Shown: positions 9,186 through 18,622, numbered from the stretch's first letter. The stretch: 64,000 bases of DNA from Psychrobium sp. MM17-31 (GCF_022347785.1 NZ_JAKRGA010000001.1:62001-126000); one strand, 5' to 3'. Numbers and translations are program-made. Notes: a model not told the origin generated them from the letters alone.

Positions 9186-10649
9186 TTACGCTGTTGCAGT
9201 AGTTTCTTCTTTAGTAACTAGCTTTTTAACTTTAAAGCCGAGGATGGCGAAAATAATACCGAAGATCGGGCTTGCCCAGTTAAAGACACAGAACACAGCG
9301 TATTCTAATGGGCTGACTAAGAGTACCGATTGCATGTAAGCGCCACAGGTATTCCACGGCACTAGTGCAGAGGTTACAGTACCGCCATCTTCGAGGGCAC
9401 GTGATAAATTCTCAGGCGCTAAACCGCGTTTTTCGTATTCATCTTTAAACATACGACCAGGCATAACCACAGAAATGTATTGGTCGGCGGTCAATAAATT
9501 ACTACCAAAGGCTGTTACTATCGTGGTGATAATTAATGATGACGCTTTTTGTGCGTAACCTACCACTAAATCAACAACGCGTTTTAACAGACCAACATTT
9601 TCCATCACAGCACCAAATACCATCGCCGTAATAATCAACCAAATGGTTGTTAGCATTGATGACATACCACCACCAGATAACAAATCATTTAAGTCTTTAT
9701 CGCCGGTATCAATTGATACACCATCGAACATCGCCGTCCAAATCATGGTTACGTTAGCACCAAAAGTTGATAGACCTTCGCCAGCCAATTCAGCAATTAA
9801 TTCTTGCTGGAACATCACCGCCCATAATCCACCAACTAACGCGCCAATGAATACTGCAGGAAATGCAGGTACTTTTTTAAGGGCTAAAGTTAATGTGATA
9901 AGTAAGGGAATTATCATGTACCAAGCAATGGTAAACTTGCTGGTTAGGCCATCACTCAATTGGCTAATACGCGTTGCTTCTGCACTGCTAGTTTCAGTCA
10001 TACCTAAAATAGCAAATACCACTAACGCAAAAAGAAAACTAGGGAACGACGTCCACGCCATATGACGGATGTGGGTAAACAAATCAGTACCCGCAACAGC
10101 AGGTGCAAGGTTTGTCGTGTCAGATAATGGCGACATTTTATCACCAAAGTAAGCGCCAGAAATAATAGCGCCCGCTGTGATAGGTAATGACACACCTAAG
10201 CCACCAGCAACCCCCATCAAGGCGACACCAATAGTGGCAGCAACAGTCCAACTACTACCAATACTAATAGCAACGATGGCACAAATAATACAACTTGCCG
10301 CATAGAAGAATGATGGTGAAAGGATTTGCAAGCCAAAGTAAATCATCGTCGGTACTGTACCCGACAATAACCAAGTTCCAATCAAGGAACCAACAGCTAA
10401 CAAGATCAAGATAGCGGTCATTGACAAGCTAATGCCTTTGATTATTCCCGCTTCAATATCATTCCACTTAAAACCGTTTTTAATACCGATAATGGCAGCT
10501 AAACCAGCACTTAATAATAAAGCAATTTGGTTGGCACCAGATGATGATGAATCGCCAAAATAATAAACGGCGCCGCCTAATAAGGTGACCATCAATAAAA
10601 CGGGAGCAAAAGCATCCAACAGTGATGGCTGTTTGATCTGTGAATTCAT
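9186..10649 (-). CDS. nhaC: Na+/H+ antiporter, NhaC family
   Basis: A 487-residue inner-membrane protein with about 12 hydrophobic segments and NhaC-family sequence features, such as GAYFGDKMSPLSDTTNLAPA (about residues 165-184) and the late repeat EDGGTVTSALVPWNTCGAY. The family exchanges cytoplasmic sodium for protons (some members prefer malate/lactate exchange), which fits a marine cell that must expel sodium. It is flanked by terminators on both sides, so it is a single-gene transcript. A short inverted repeat (GGCAAC/GTTGCC, 10680-10700) lies in its leader. Substrate preference cannot be read from the sequence. Confidence 0.92.
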   Translation of the reverse strand: MNSQIKQPSLLDAFAPVLLMVTLLGGAVYYFGDSSSSGANQIALLLSAGLAAIIGIKNGFKWNDIEAGIIKGISLSMTAILILLAVGSLIGTWLLSGTVPTMIYFGLQILSPSFFYAASCIICAIVAISIGSSWTVAATIGVALMGVAGGLGVSLPITAGAIISGAYFGDKMSPLSDTTNLAPAVAGTDLFTHIRHMAWTSFPSFLFALVVFAILGMTETSSAEATRISQLSDGLTSKFTIAWYMIIPLLITLTLALKKVPAFPAVFIGALVGGLWAVMFQQELIAELAGEGLSTFGANVTMIWTAMFDGVSIDTGDKDLNDLLSGGGMSSMLTTIWLIITAMVFGAVMENVGLLKRVVDLVVGYAQKASSLIITTIVTAFGSNLLTADQYISVVMPGRMFKDEYEKRGLAPENLSRALEDGGTVTSALVPWNTCGAYMQSVLLVSPLEYAVFCVFNWASPIFGIIFAILGFKVKKLVTKEETTATA

Positions 10650-10713
10650 AACTTTCCAATTATTATTGTTATTTTAAATGGCAACCATAGATATGTTGCC
10701 GAGCTTCTACGTC

Positions 10714-10740
10714 AAAAGGCCGCATAAAGCGGCCTTTGTC
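10714..10740 (-). terminator. Terminator after prc
   Basis: A perfect 9-bp stem (AAAGGCCGC/GCGGCCTTT, 5-base loop) lies about 20 bases after the prc stop, ending the msrC-proQ-prc transcript. The T-run is short (four T). Confidence 0.8.
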
Positions 10741-10757
10741 ATTAGTGCGTTTGAAAA

Positions 10758-12788
10758 CTAACGCTTGGCGATTTTACCGAGATCAATAAAGTCAAAGGTT
10801 ACGTTAGCTGCTTCATCCAAATAAGGATCTAGCGCAGGTGATTTCTTTGGTAGTTCATCTAGTGACTTAACCGGCTCAAGCCCTTGCGCTTTGCGTCGTA
10901 AATTAGCACGAGTTAATGAACGCTCTTCAGACTCAGCACGCTCTTTCTTACGCACCTTCTCATTTAAGCTAACACTCATTTTATCTTTATCTGCTTTATA
11001 ACGGGCAATATCTTCGTTCATAAACACGAATTCTTGCTCATTGGCGATACGCTTCAGATGTTTGTCTGATAAAGGTTTAAAGCTTGATGGGCTGACTTCA
11101 CCAACCACTTTGTAACGCGCTTTAGGAATGCTATCCCATGGCAGTGTGTTATCAGCAACAATCTCACCGAACTCATCGGCGACTATTGGTGTCGGAAATA
11201 AAATATCTGGCGTAACACCTTCATTTTGAGTACTACCGCCATTAATACGGTAGAACTTTTGAATGGTGTAAGTGATATAACCGATCGGTTTCTTGTAGTA
11301 ATCGTAAATACGACTTAGTCCACGATGCTGTTGTACTGTCCCTTTACCGAAGGTTTGTTCACCAAGTACTAAGGCGCGGCCGTAATCTTGCAGTGCTGCG
11401 GCGAAAATTTCTGACGCCGATGCACTGTAACGGTTTACCAATACTGACACCTTGCCGTCATAAAAAGTGGTATTGTCAGGATCGTATTTCACATCTACCC
11501 GATTTTCGCCATTTTTAACCTGAACAATAGGTCCTTGGTCGATAAACAAGCCACTCAGCGCCATGGCTTCAGGCAACGATCCGCCGCCATTGTTGCGCAA
11601 GTCGATGACTAATCCTTCAACGCCCTTTTCTTTCGCTTCAACGATAAGTTTTTTAACGTCACGGGTTAAATTAACGTAAAAGCTTGGGATATCAATCACG
11701 CCTAAACGGCGGTTTTTGTACTCTGGTAATTTCGATTCGATAATTTCCAGTTTAGCTTGGCGGTCTTCCAGCTTAATTTTGTCGCGCTCGATTGCAACGA
11801 CACGTGAGCTGTTTAAGCCACCGACCTTACCAGACATCACTTCGAGTTTAACAGTTGAGCCTTTAGGGCCTTTGATGAGGTCAACAACGTCATCTAAACG
11901 CCAGCCGACTACATCAACAATCTTTTCTTCACCTTGGCCAACACCGATAATCTTATCATCCGGCGCAAGCTGTTCACTCTTGTCCGCAGGGCCGCCAGGC
12001 ACTAACTCGGTGATAATGGTGTAGTCGTCTTCTGAGCGCAACATCGCACCAATACCTTCAAGCGACAAGCTCATTTCAACTTGGAATCGCTCGGCGTTTC
12101 GCGGTGATAAATAACTCGTATGAGGGTCGATAGCGCGAGAGAATGAATTCATGAAGACTTGATAAACGTCTTCACTATTAGTTTGAGTAATACGTTTTAA
12201 TGCATTGTTGTATCGCTTAGCCAATACTTCTTGAATTTCTGGCCAAGTTTTTCCAGCGAGTTTTAAATTTAATGCATCGTATTTAACGCGCTGACGCCAT
12301 AACTCATCTAGCTCTTTATTATCTTTAGCCCAGTTAGCATCTTCACGATCGTAAACATATTCGTCTTCAGTCGTAAAATCCATTGGCTTATCAAGCAACG
12401 ACAATGCATATTGATAGCGCTCAAAACGACGCTTCATACCCAGTTCGTACATATCGTAAATCGCACTAACATCACCGGCGTTGAGCATGTCATCAAGCGA
12501 TTTATCTATGCCTTTCATGCTATCGATGTCGGCTTGAGTAAATAGCGATTTATTAAAATCTAAGTTATCGATATAACGCTTGGCGATTTTTTGTGAGAAT
12601 TCGTCGTTAAGATCAAACGGCTTGAAGTGAGTGCGGGTGAATAATCCCGTCAGGCGTGTAGTGGAGACTTTATGTTGCGGTTCTGGCGCTAACTTAGGAA
12701 TTTCATCCATCTTGTATTTGCTGTCGATGGCAAGCGCCTGTCCAGCTAACATTAATGGAATAATTCCTAACGTTATACGGTTTAGCAT
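10758..12788 (-). CDS. prc: Tail-specific (C-terminal processing) periplasmic protease
   Basis: A 676-residue periplasmic serine protease of family S41 that degrades or trims proteins, including cell-wall hydrolase partners in E. coli. It has a signal peptide (LGIIPLMLAGQALA), an N-terminal helical region, a PDZ domain (about 235-320) and the S41 core. The catalytic Ser is in NRYSASASE (about S457) and the Lys in FGKGTVQ (about K482). A C-terminal basic/acidic helical extension (DUF3340-like) is rich in K, R and E. AAGGAG precedes the ATG. It lies 35 bases downstream of proQ, the same order as in E. coli, and is closed by a terminator. Confidence 0.97.
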   Translation of the reverse strand: MLNRITLGIIPLMLAGQALAIDSKYKMDEIPKLAPEPQHKVSTTRLTGLFTRTHFKPFDLNDEFSQKIAKRYIDNLDFNKSLFTQADIDSMKGIDKSLDDMLNAGDVSAIYDMYELGMKRRFERYQYALSLLDKPMDFTTEDEYVYDREDANWAKDNKELDELWRQRVKYDALNLKLAGKTWPEIQEVLAKRYNNALKRITQTNSEDVYQVFMNSFSRAIDPHTSYLSPRNAERFQVEMSLSLEGIGAMLRSEDDYTIITELVPGGPADKSEQLAPDDKIIGVGQGEEKIVDVVGWRLDDVVDLIKGPKGSTVKLEVMSGKVGGLNSSRVVAIERDKIKLEDRQAKLEIIESKLPEYKNRRLGVIDIPSFYVNLTRDVKKLIVEAKEKGVEGLVIDLRNNGGGSLPEAMALSGLFIDQGPIVQVKNGENRVDVKYDPDNTTFYDGKVSVLVNRYSASASEIFAAALQDYGRALVLGEQTFGKGTVQQHRGLSRIYDYYKKPIGYITYTIQKFYRINGGSTQNEGVTPDILFPTPIVADEFGEIVADNTLPWDSIPKARYKVVGEVSPSSFKPLSDKHLKRIANEQEFVFMNEDIARYKADKDKMSVSLNEKVRKKERAESEERSLTRANLRRKAQGLEPVKSLDELPKKSPALDPYLDEAANVTFDFIDLGKIAKR

Positions 12789-12823
12789 ATAAAATCTCCT
12801 TGCTAAATTTTAAATTTTTATTA

Positions 12824-13453
12824 TTACGATTTTGTCAGAATTTGGTCAACGTTTACTTTAATAACCATACCTGAAGTCAATGCGACTTTAACTTCTGACT
12901 TAGCGATATCAACAATAGTTCCACTCATTGGCGCTGATGCCACTTTAACCAATACTGATTGGTCAATTTTTAGTGCATTGATATCATCAACTTTTTCACC
13001 AGTTAACACTTTAGCTGCTGGTTTGCTTGAGCGAACTTTGCTTGCGTGTTTAGCGCGTGCTGCAGGCTTAGCTTTCTTAGCCTTTTCAGGGTTAGCTGCC
13101 TTCTTAGCCGCTTCACGTGCTTTAGCTTTCTCTTGAGACTGTGCCAGTGTTTGTGCTGCGTGGTCAATATGCTCTTGCTCTAACTCATCGCCTTCTACAC
13201 CATCTAAATCAACGCGTTTTGCGCCAGCTTTAATGCAACGTAGGTATCTCCAACTCGTCGTATAATGACGAATAGCGCCGCGAAGTTGAGTTTTGCTTAC
13301 GCGTTCATCATCTGCTAAACGTTCACTAAGCTCTTGAAATAAGCCAATTTTTAAAGGTTTTGCTTCACCCTTTACGCTAAAACATGCTGGGAAAGTTTCA
13401 GCCAGCATAGCAATGATTGCCTTATTGTCTGTTAGTTTAACTGTAGTAGTCAT
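12824..13453 (-). CDS. proQ: RNA chaperone ProQ
   Basis: A 209-residue RNA-binding protein. The N-terminal FinO/ProQ domain (about 1-115) includes the motif LRGAIRHYTTSWRYL. A Lys/Ala-rich linker follows (about 115-150), and then a small C-terminal Tudor-like domain containing VLVKVASAPMSGTIVDI. ProQ binds structured 3' ends of small RNAs and mRNAs. Its ATG is immediately after the stop of the upstream 94-residue gene (no gap), and prc follows, so these are tightly coupled. The length is slightly shorter than E. coli ProQ (232), mostly in the linker. Confidence 0.96.
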   Translation of the reverse strand: MTTTVKLTDNKAIIAMLAETFPACFSVKGEAKPLKIGLFQELSERLADDERVSKTQLRGAIRHYTTSWRYLRCIKAGAKRVDLDGVEGDELEQEHIDHAAQTLAQSQEKAKAREAAKKAANPEKAKKAKPAARAKHASKVRSSKPAAKVLTGEKVDDINALKIDQSVLVKVASAPMSGTIVDIAKSEVKVALTSGMVIKVNVDQILTKS

Positions 13454-13738
13454 TTATTCTTCCGAGTTTACTTCAAATTCTTCAATTAAAAATGTTACAA
13501 AGTGTGCAATGAGCTCATCGTCCACTTCTAAAAGGCCTGGCTGATATTGCCAATATGGCCATACGGCATCAATCATCTGCATAAAAAGATCGAGGTCGAT
13601 TGACTCATCGATAACACTAAACAAATGATGATAAATTCGATTAATATTTTCTGCGGCTAGCTCTTCTTCACCTTCCCACTCGCCAACTTCACTTGGCTCA
13701 AATAGAAATTGGTGAATATCAACTCTGTCGTACATCAT
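13454..13738 (-). CDS. Conserved-context small acidic protein of unknown function
   Basis: A 94-residue, strongly acidic protein that I do not recognise. It is rich in Glu and Asp, with aromatic clusters (VWPYWQYQP near residues 53-63) and helix-like segments at the C-terminus (LIAHFVTFLIEEFEV). It has no signal peptide or membrane helix. It is sandwiched between msrC (stop 12 bases upstream) and proQ (ATG directly follows its stop), so translation of proQ probably depends on it. The start may be either of two adjacent ATGs; AGGA lies 9 bases before the first. Its position suggests a link with ProQ, for example as an acidic partner of a basic RNA-binding protein, but this is only inference. 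Confidence 0.8.
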   Translation of the reverse strand: MMYDRVDIHQFLFEPSEVGEWEGEEELAAENINRIYHHLFSVIDESIDLDLFMQMIDAVWPYWQYQPGLLEVDDELIAHFVTFLIEEFEVNSEE

Positions 13739-13749
13739 TAATTATTTTC

Positions 13750-14229
13750 CTAATTACTGATCACTTCAAGGTCGCACTTAGCAAGGTGAGTTGTTAATGC
13801 ATCAACACAGGCCTTTAAACCTGCTTCATCTTCGCTACTAAAGCGATCTAAGATTGGTGCATCAATGTCTAGCACACCAATAATTTTACCATTCACAACC
13901 AACGGCAAAACAATTTCAGATTCAGAGGCGCTATCACAAGCAATGTGTCCCGGAAACGCGTGAACATCGGCAATGCGCTGAATGCTGTTTGTTGAAACTG
14001 CTTTACCACATACGCCTTTGTCTAAAGGAATGCGATAACAGGCAACTTTACCTTGGAACGGACCTAAAACTAACTGGTTGTTTTTCATAAAGTAGAAACC
14101 AACCCAGTTAATGTTATCCATAGACTCATTGAGAATGGCAGATACATTGGACAAAACTGCAATGGCATCTAACTCGCCGTCGATAAGGGCTTCGATCTGG
14201 CGTGCAACGAGGGAATAATCTGTATTCAA
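13750..14229 (-). CDS. msrC: Free methionine-(R)-sulfoxide reductase (GAF domain)
   Basis: A 159-residue single GAF-domain enzyme (fRMsr, E. coli YebR/MsrC) that reduces free methionine-R-sulfoxide using thioredoxin. The three redox cysteines are present at 64 (KVACYRI), 74 (KGVCGKA) and 98 (HIACDSASESE), equivalent to E. coli C84, C94 and C118. The start is a TTG with a modest AGAGAAAG upstream; no ATG gives the full domain. It is the first gene of the msrC / 94-aa / proQ / prc operon, the same neighbourhood as in E. coli. Nothing is unusual apart from the start codon. Confidence 0.95.
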   Translation of the reverse strand: MNTDYSLVARQIEALIDGELDAIAVLSNVSAILNESMDNINWVGFYFMKNNQLVLGPFQGKVACYRIPLDKGVCGKAVSTNSIQRIADVHAFPGHIACDSASESEIVLPLVVNGKIIGVLDIDAPILDRFSSEDEAGLKACVDALTTHLAKCDLEVISN

Positions 14230-14426
14230 AAAACTTTCTCTAATAAATTTAAAGCGAATTGCACGCTACTATACCTAAGTTAGTTTAAATGAAAAGAGCC
14301 TTTAGGCGACATTGCGGTGTCTATTGCGCATTTTAGCACCAATAATGCTGATGAATGCGCCGCTTTTCTGTCACCAGCCTCAAGATTTGGTTACAATAGC
14401 GCGACTTTTATCAATCGCAATTGCCC

Positions 14427-15842
14427 ATGACTGACACTAATCATCAACTCCCCGCCGAATTTATCGAGTTAATTAGCAATACACTGCCTAGTCATTTATC
14501 TATCGACGACTTGGTACATTATTGCCAACAACCACTGCGTTTTAGCATTCGTGTAAATAGCTTAAAGATAAGTCATGACAATTTTATGGCATTAATGGAA
14601 CCGCTCGGCTGGCAATTTTCGCCAGTTGATTGGTGTGAAGACGGTTATTGGGTAGAGCTGGCAGAAGATGCCACCGCGCCCGGTAAATTACCCGAACATT
14701 TAGCTGGCTTGTTTTACATTCAAGAAGCAAGCTCAATGTTGCCTCCAACTGCGCTTTTCGAAAATCTCGATGAAACACCACAATACGCATTAGATCTAGC
14801 CGCTGCGCCAGGTTCAAAAACTACTCAAATAGCGACGCTAATGAATAACAAAGGTTTATTAGTTGCTAACGAATTCTCATCAAGCCGTGTCAAAGCATTA
14901 CATGCCAACCTTCAACGCCTAGGTATAAGCAATACGCTAATTAGTCATTTCGATGGCAGCGTGCATGGCGATTATTTAGAAAATCAATTCGATGCAATTT
15001 TGCTAGACGCACCTTGTAGCGGCGAAGGAACCGTACGCAAAGATAGCGATGCCTTCAAAAACTGGAGTCTCGCCCATTTAGAAGAAGTAACAGCGCTGCA
15101 AAAATCACTAATACGCTCAGCATTTATGGCGCTTAAGCCCGGCGGCGAGTTAGTTTATTCAACCTGTGCCCTTAACGGCCTCGAAAACCAAGGTGTATGC
15201 CAATGGTTATTAGACGAGTTTGCAGGCAACGCAAAAGTTGTTTCTTTAAGTGGGCTTTTTGAAGGCGCAGAAAAGTCAGCAACCAATGAAGGTTATTTAC
15301 ACATTTGGCCGCAAATTTATAATAGCGAAGGATTCTTTGTCGCCAAGTTTACTAAGGCCGTCGCTACAAACTGCTCAAACGAGCCATCGTTTAAAAGCAA
15401 ATTTTCGTTCTCCTCATTATCTAAAAAGCAATCAGCAGCGACAATGGAGCTTCTAGCGCCAATGATGGATACCACTAATTTCACCGGCAATTTAATGAGT
15501 CGCCAAGACGAGGTTTGGTATTTCCCAGTAGGTTGCGAGACGTTGACGAATAAAATGCGTTTTGCGCGTCACGGGGTAAAACTGATAGAGCTTGGCAAAA
15601 AACATAACGTGATCAATCACGATGCGATTTGTATCTGGGGCAAAATTGAGGTTGAACTGACACGAGAGCAATACCAGCTATTCCTCAGAGGACAAGACAT
15701 TGCAATCGACAATCCGAACAAACACAAAGGCGAAGTTGTTTTAGGTTATGCGGGAGCTGCAGTTGGTCTGGGTAAATGGGTTAATAACAAGATTAAAAAC
15801 AAGCTACCACGCCATCTTGTTAGCGACCATGTCCAACTGTAA
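14427..15842 (+). CDS. rsmF: 16S rRNA m5C1407 methyltransferase RsmF
   Basis: A 471-residue SAM-dependent methyltransferase that makes 5-methylcytidine at 16S position 1407. It has the SAM-binding motif ALDLAAAPGSKTTQIA, the catalytic-site motif LLDAPCSGEGTVRK and the second conserved cysteine in VYSTCALN. The C-terminal extension matches RsmF (YebU) length, including a PUA-like part. I start it at ATG 14427; an in-frame TTG two codons upstream is possible. It is divergent from msrC. The gap of about 200 bases must hold both promoters. Confidence 0.96.
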   Translation: MTDTNHQLPAEFIELISNTLPSHLSIDDLVHYCQQPLRFSIRVNSLKISHDNFMALMEPLGWQFSPVDWCEDGYWVELAEDATAPGKLPEHLAGLFYIQEASSMLPPTALFENLDETPQYALDLAAAPGSKTTQIATLMNNKGLLVANEFSSSRVKALHANLQRLGISNTLISHFDGSVHGDYLENQFDAILLDAPCSGEGTVRKDSDAFKNWSLAHLEEVTALQKSLIRSAFMALKPGGELVYSTCALNGLENQGVCQWLLDEFAGNAKVVSLSGLFEGAEKSATNEGYLHIWPQIYNSEGFFVAKFTKAVATNCSNEPSFKSKFSFSSLSKKQSAATMELLAPMMDTTNFTGNLMSRQDEVWYFPVGCETLTNKMRFARHGVKLIELGKKHNVINHDAICIWGKIEVELTREQYQLFLRGQDIAIDNPNKHKGEVVLGYAGAAVGLGKWVNNKIKNKLPRHLVSDHVQL

Positions 15843-15970
15843 TTTTCTATACGCTCGCCACTGCGAAAAAAGATTACAAAATAACCAACAAAGGTCAAAA
15901 TATGGACTAGGCTAAAGGAGTAACCTCAGTTTTTCTCCTTGTAAACAGATTAATTGAGATGATTCCCCTA

Positions 15971-16004
15971 AGCTCGGTACAGGAATAGTACCGAGCTCTT
16001 TTTT
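15971..16004 (+). terminator. Strong terminator 130 bases after rsmF
   Basis: A 10-bp perfect stem (AGCTCGGTAC/GTACCGAGCT, 7-base loop) followed by CTTTTTT on the plus strand. The other strand has no T-run, so it acts only on plus-strand transcripts, that is, rsmF or an unannotated short RNA in 15843-15970. Confidence 0.88.
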
Positions 16005-16022
16005 CATCTGTGGAGCATGTAG

Positions 16023-16439
16023 TTACGTGTTAGGGACTTGTTGTGCTAATCGCCGCTGACAATTTTCTAAGCAGTCGCGTAGCTCCCCTATGATTGGCAT
16101 GACACAGTGCTTCTTCATATCAAACAACACAAAGGTACTTTGTGCATCCGTCACGACATTCCCTGTTTCTTTACAACGGATCACCTGAGACACTACCCCG
16201 CTATTATCGCCAATTTTACTGAGCTTAGTCTCAACCACGAGATGCTGATGCAATAATGCTGGCGCACGATAATTAATATTAATGTTGGCGACAACAAATC
16301 CTGCATTGTGTTTTACCAATACCTCGATTTCCTCACCCATGCATTCCCAACGCGCTTCTTCTAAAAATTCTAAATAACGCGCATTATTAACGTGCTGATA
16401 ACCATCTAAGTGATAGCCGCGAACTGCGATTTCAGTCAT
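16023..16439 (-). CDS. fadM: Long-chain acyl-CoA thioesterase FadM (hot-dog fold)
   Basis: A 138-residue single hot-dog (4HBT) thioesterase, very close to E. coli FadM/YbaW: VRGYHLDGYQHVNNARYLEF at the start, LEEARWECM and the NININYRAPALL strand. FadM cleaves acyl-CoAs that stall during beta-oxidation. The ATG at 16439 (MTEIAVRGYHLD) fits the FadM N-terminus and is preceded by GGAA; the upstream in-frame ATG at 16451 lacks a ribosome-binding site. A palindrome AAAC-N4-GTTT lies 15-26 bases upstream, resembling a PsrA-type fatty-acid-responsive operator. It is monocistronic: the next gene upstream (yccF) ends in a terminator. Confidence 0.95.
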   Translation of the reverse strand: MTEIAVRGYHLDGYQHVNNARYLEFLEEARWECMGEEIEVLVKHNAGFVVANININYRAPALLHQHLVVETKLSKIGDNSGVVSQVIRCKETGNVVTDAQSTFVLFDMKKHCVMPIIGELRDCLENCQRRLAQQVPNT

Positions 16440-16450
16440 CTTCCATTCCA

Positions 16451-16468
16451 TTTAAACAATTGTTTGAA
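16451..16468. promoter_or_regulatory. Candidate PsrA-type operator upstream of fadM
   Basis: The palindrome AAACAATTGTTT (16454-16465), with partial symmetric flanks, sits directly upstream of the fadM start. PsrA boxes in gammaproteobacteria have the AAAC-N4-GTTT shape, and PsrA controls fatty-acid oxidation genes, so gene function and motif agree. Binding is not shown. Confidence 0.45.
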
Positions 16469-16480
16469 CGCAATGTAACA

Positions 16481-16509
16481 CAAAAAAAAGGCACTGTAAC
16501 AGTGCCTTT
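16481..16509 (-). terminator. Terminator after yccF
   Basis: Perfect 10-bp stem (AAAGGCACTG/CAGTGCCTTT, 3-base loop) followed on the minus strand by a run of eight T, 32 bases after the yccF stop. Confidence 0.9.
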
Positions 16510-16540
16510 CTCATTTCAAACTTTCTTATTTCAAATATGT

Positions 16541-16948
16541 TTATCGAACAGGAACAACCGTTTGTCCGATAGGCGCAAAGCTAAGCATTGCCAACTTCAA
16601 ATGCACAATACCAAATGGAATACCTATGATACTGACGAAACATACCGCGGCGTGAATTAAATGACCTAAACTCAACCACCAGCCGAAGAAGATAAACCAC
16701 ACCACATTACCAACCAACCCCAAAGAGCCTGTGCCTATATCATGTTGCCTCGTCACGTATTCGCGATTTTCAATGTCGTGACCAAACGGCCATAACGCCA
16801 TGCGAGCAATCACGAAACAAGAACGCGCAAATGGAATACCAACAATACTGATACAAGCGACAATACCCGCTAATACCCACGCCAAGCTCATTAATACGCC
16901 GCCACATAAAAACCACGCAATGTTTAAAATTAATCGCAATAAACTCAT
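16541..16948 (-). CDS. yccF: YccF family inner-membrane protein (DUF307)
   Basis: A 135-residue membrane protein with duplicated YccF/DUF307 segments. Each has hydrophobic helices and the signature ISIVGIPFARSCFVIA or VSIIGIPFGIVHLKLA, with FWLIFFGWW-like VWFIFFGWWLSLGH in the middle. E. coli YccF has the same layout and no established function. The start at 16948 is chosen because AAGGAG lies 6 bases before it; the open frame extends upstream without a better start. It is flanked downstream by a terminator and is transcribed alone. Confidence 0.93.
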   Translation of the reverse strand: MSLLRLILNIAWFLCGGVLMSLAWVLAGIVACISIVGIPFARSCFVIARMALWPFGHDIENREYVTRQHDIGTGSLGLVGNVVWFIFFGWWLSLGHLIHAAVCFVSIIGIPFGIVHLKLAMLSFAPIGQTVVPVR

Positions 16949-17211
16949 GTTATCTCCTTGCTTATACAAATTACTAAGCCATCAATGACTCATGTGCCAG
17001 TTATTGCAAAGACGAAACCAACTTTTAATATACTGATTATTAAAAATATATTCATTTCCATCTTTGGGCCCTTGACATAATATGCCAACGTTAAGTCAAT
17101 TTAACCAAATTCAGATTAGCGATTCATGGCGAGATTAAGAGTTTCCCTCAGCAGCGATCCACGTTATATTGCTGTCGTTTAAAATTTAATAATAAAAATA
17201 AAAGGTTAGAT

Positions 17212-18528
17212 ATGAATGCAGTTGTATTAGCAGTACTGCTGATGTTAGTGCTGTCGCTGTGCCGCATTAACGTAGTCTTCGCGTTGATCATCAGTGCCAT
17301 TGTTGGCGGTCTCTACAGTGGTATGCCACTGTTAGAAACCATTAATACTTTCAAATCAGGCCTTGGCGGCGGTGCGCCAATCGCCCTTGATTATGCAATG
17401 CTAGGTGCCTTTGCCGTTGCCATTGCCCGCTCTGGTGTGACTGACTTACTCGCCAACAAGATTATCGGCGCTCTTGGCCGTAAAGCTGATGGTTCACATA
17501 CCATGGTTAAGGCGATTCTATTTAGCGTAATTTTGCTCGCAGCCATTAGTTCGCAAAACCTAGTTCCTGTTCATATCGCCTTTATTCCGATTTTGATTCC
17601 AGCGCTGTTAGGTATTTTCAATCAGTTTAATCTCGATCGCCGCGCTATCGCTTGTACCCTGACCTTTGGTTTAACAGGTACCTATATGTTACTGCCATAC
17701 GGTTTTGGTCAGGTGTTTTTAATCGAGTTGCTACTGAAGAACCTAAATAACAATGGCCTAGAAATTACTGCTTCACAAATTCCCTTTGTGATGGCTATTC
17801 CCGTGGGTGGTATGTTCCTAGGCTTACTGTTTGCACTATTCGTTAGTTATCGCAAACCACGCAGCTATCAGAGTCAGGACTTTGAATTTACGCAGCAACA
17901 AACAAGCTTTAACCCGCGCTACATTATTGCTGCATTAGTGGCTATGGTGGCGGCATTAGTGATTCAACGCTATAGCAACTCTATTATCGCTGGCTCTATT
18001 GTCGGTCTGGTTATTTTTGCCATTGGCGGTGTATTCAAGCCTAGCGAAACCCAAGACATATTTACCAGCGGCGTAAAAATGATGGGCACCATAGGTTTTA
18101 TTATGATTTCAGCAGCAGGCTTTGCCACAGTAATGAAAGCCACAGGCGATATCGAATCATTAGTTAGCGGCTTCTCGTCCGTGATTGGCGATAACAAATT
18201 GCTCGCCGCAGTGGTGATGCTCACAATCGGTTTATTAATCACCATGGGCATCGGCTCGTCATTTTCTACTATCCCAATTATTGCCGCTATCTATGTGCCG
18301 CTGTGTTTATCATTTGGCTTTTCGGTATTAGCCACCGCTGCCCTTGTCGGCACAGCTGCCGCTCTCGGTGATGCAGGTTCTCCAGCTTCAGACTCTACCT
18401 TGGGTCCAACCTCAGGTTTAAATGTCGATGGCCAACACGATCATATTTGGGATACCGTAGTGCCAACATTTGTCCATTACAATATTCCGCTGATTATCTT
18501 TGGTACTGCCGCGGCGATGATTTTATAA
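17212..18528 (+). CDS. NhaC-like Na+/H+ antiporter family transporter (COG2056/YuiF-like)
   Basis: A 438-residue inner-membrane protein with about 11-12 helices beginning directly at the N-terminus. It contains [20 protein letters not shown] and the conserved discontinuous-helix segment [19 protein letters not shown] near the C-terminus, typical of the YuiF/COG2056 group within the ion-transporter superfamily. Members are annotated as sodium/proton antiporters; some are proposed amino-acid (histidine) permeases, so the substrate is open. AAAGG precedes the ATG. It stands alone, with a 260-base promoter region upstream and an imperfect hairpin (18557-18590) downstream. It is distinct from the true NhaC at 9186-10649. 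Confidence 0.85.
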   Translation: MNAVVLAVLLMLVLSLCRINVVFALIISAIVGGLYSGMPLLETINTFKSGLGGGAPIALDYAMLGAFAVAIARSGVTDLLANKIIGALGRKADGSHTMVKAILFSVILLAAISSQNLVPVHIAFIPILIPALLGIFNQFNLDRRAIACTLTFGLTGTYMLLPYGFGQVFLIELLLKNLNNNGLEITASQIPFVMAIPVGGMFLGLLFALFVSYRKPRSYQSQDFEFTQQQTSFNPRYIIAALVAMVAALVIQRYSNSIIAGSIVGLVIFAIGGVFKPSETQDIFTSGVKMMGTIGFIMISAAGFATVMKATGDIESLVSGFSSVIGDNKLLAAVVMLTIGLLITMGIGSSFSTIPIIAAIYVPLCLSFGFSVLATAALVGTAAALGDAGSPASDSTLGPTSGLNVDGQHDHIWDTVVPTFVHYNIPLIIFGTAAAMIL

Positions 18529-18622
18529 AAACTATCAACTCAATGCCGAAAGCAAGTTTGGTGCGCGTTTAAATCATTTAGCGCGCCAAATTCAAATAGA
18601 CTAAGTAAGGAAACATCAGCCA

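Noticed and set aside
10680-10700. GGCAAC/GTTGCC inverted repeat in the nhaC leader as an operator
   Set aside because: Only 6-bp arms with a 9-base loop; too weak to call without conservation data.
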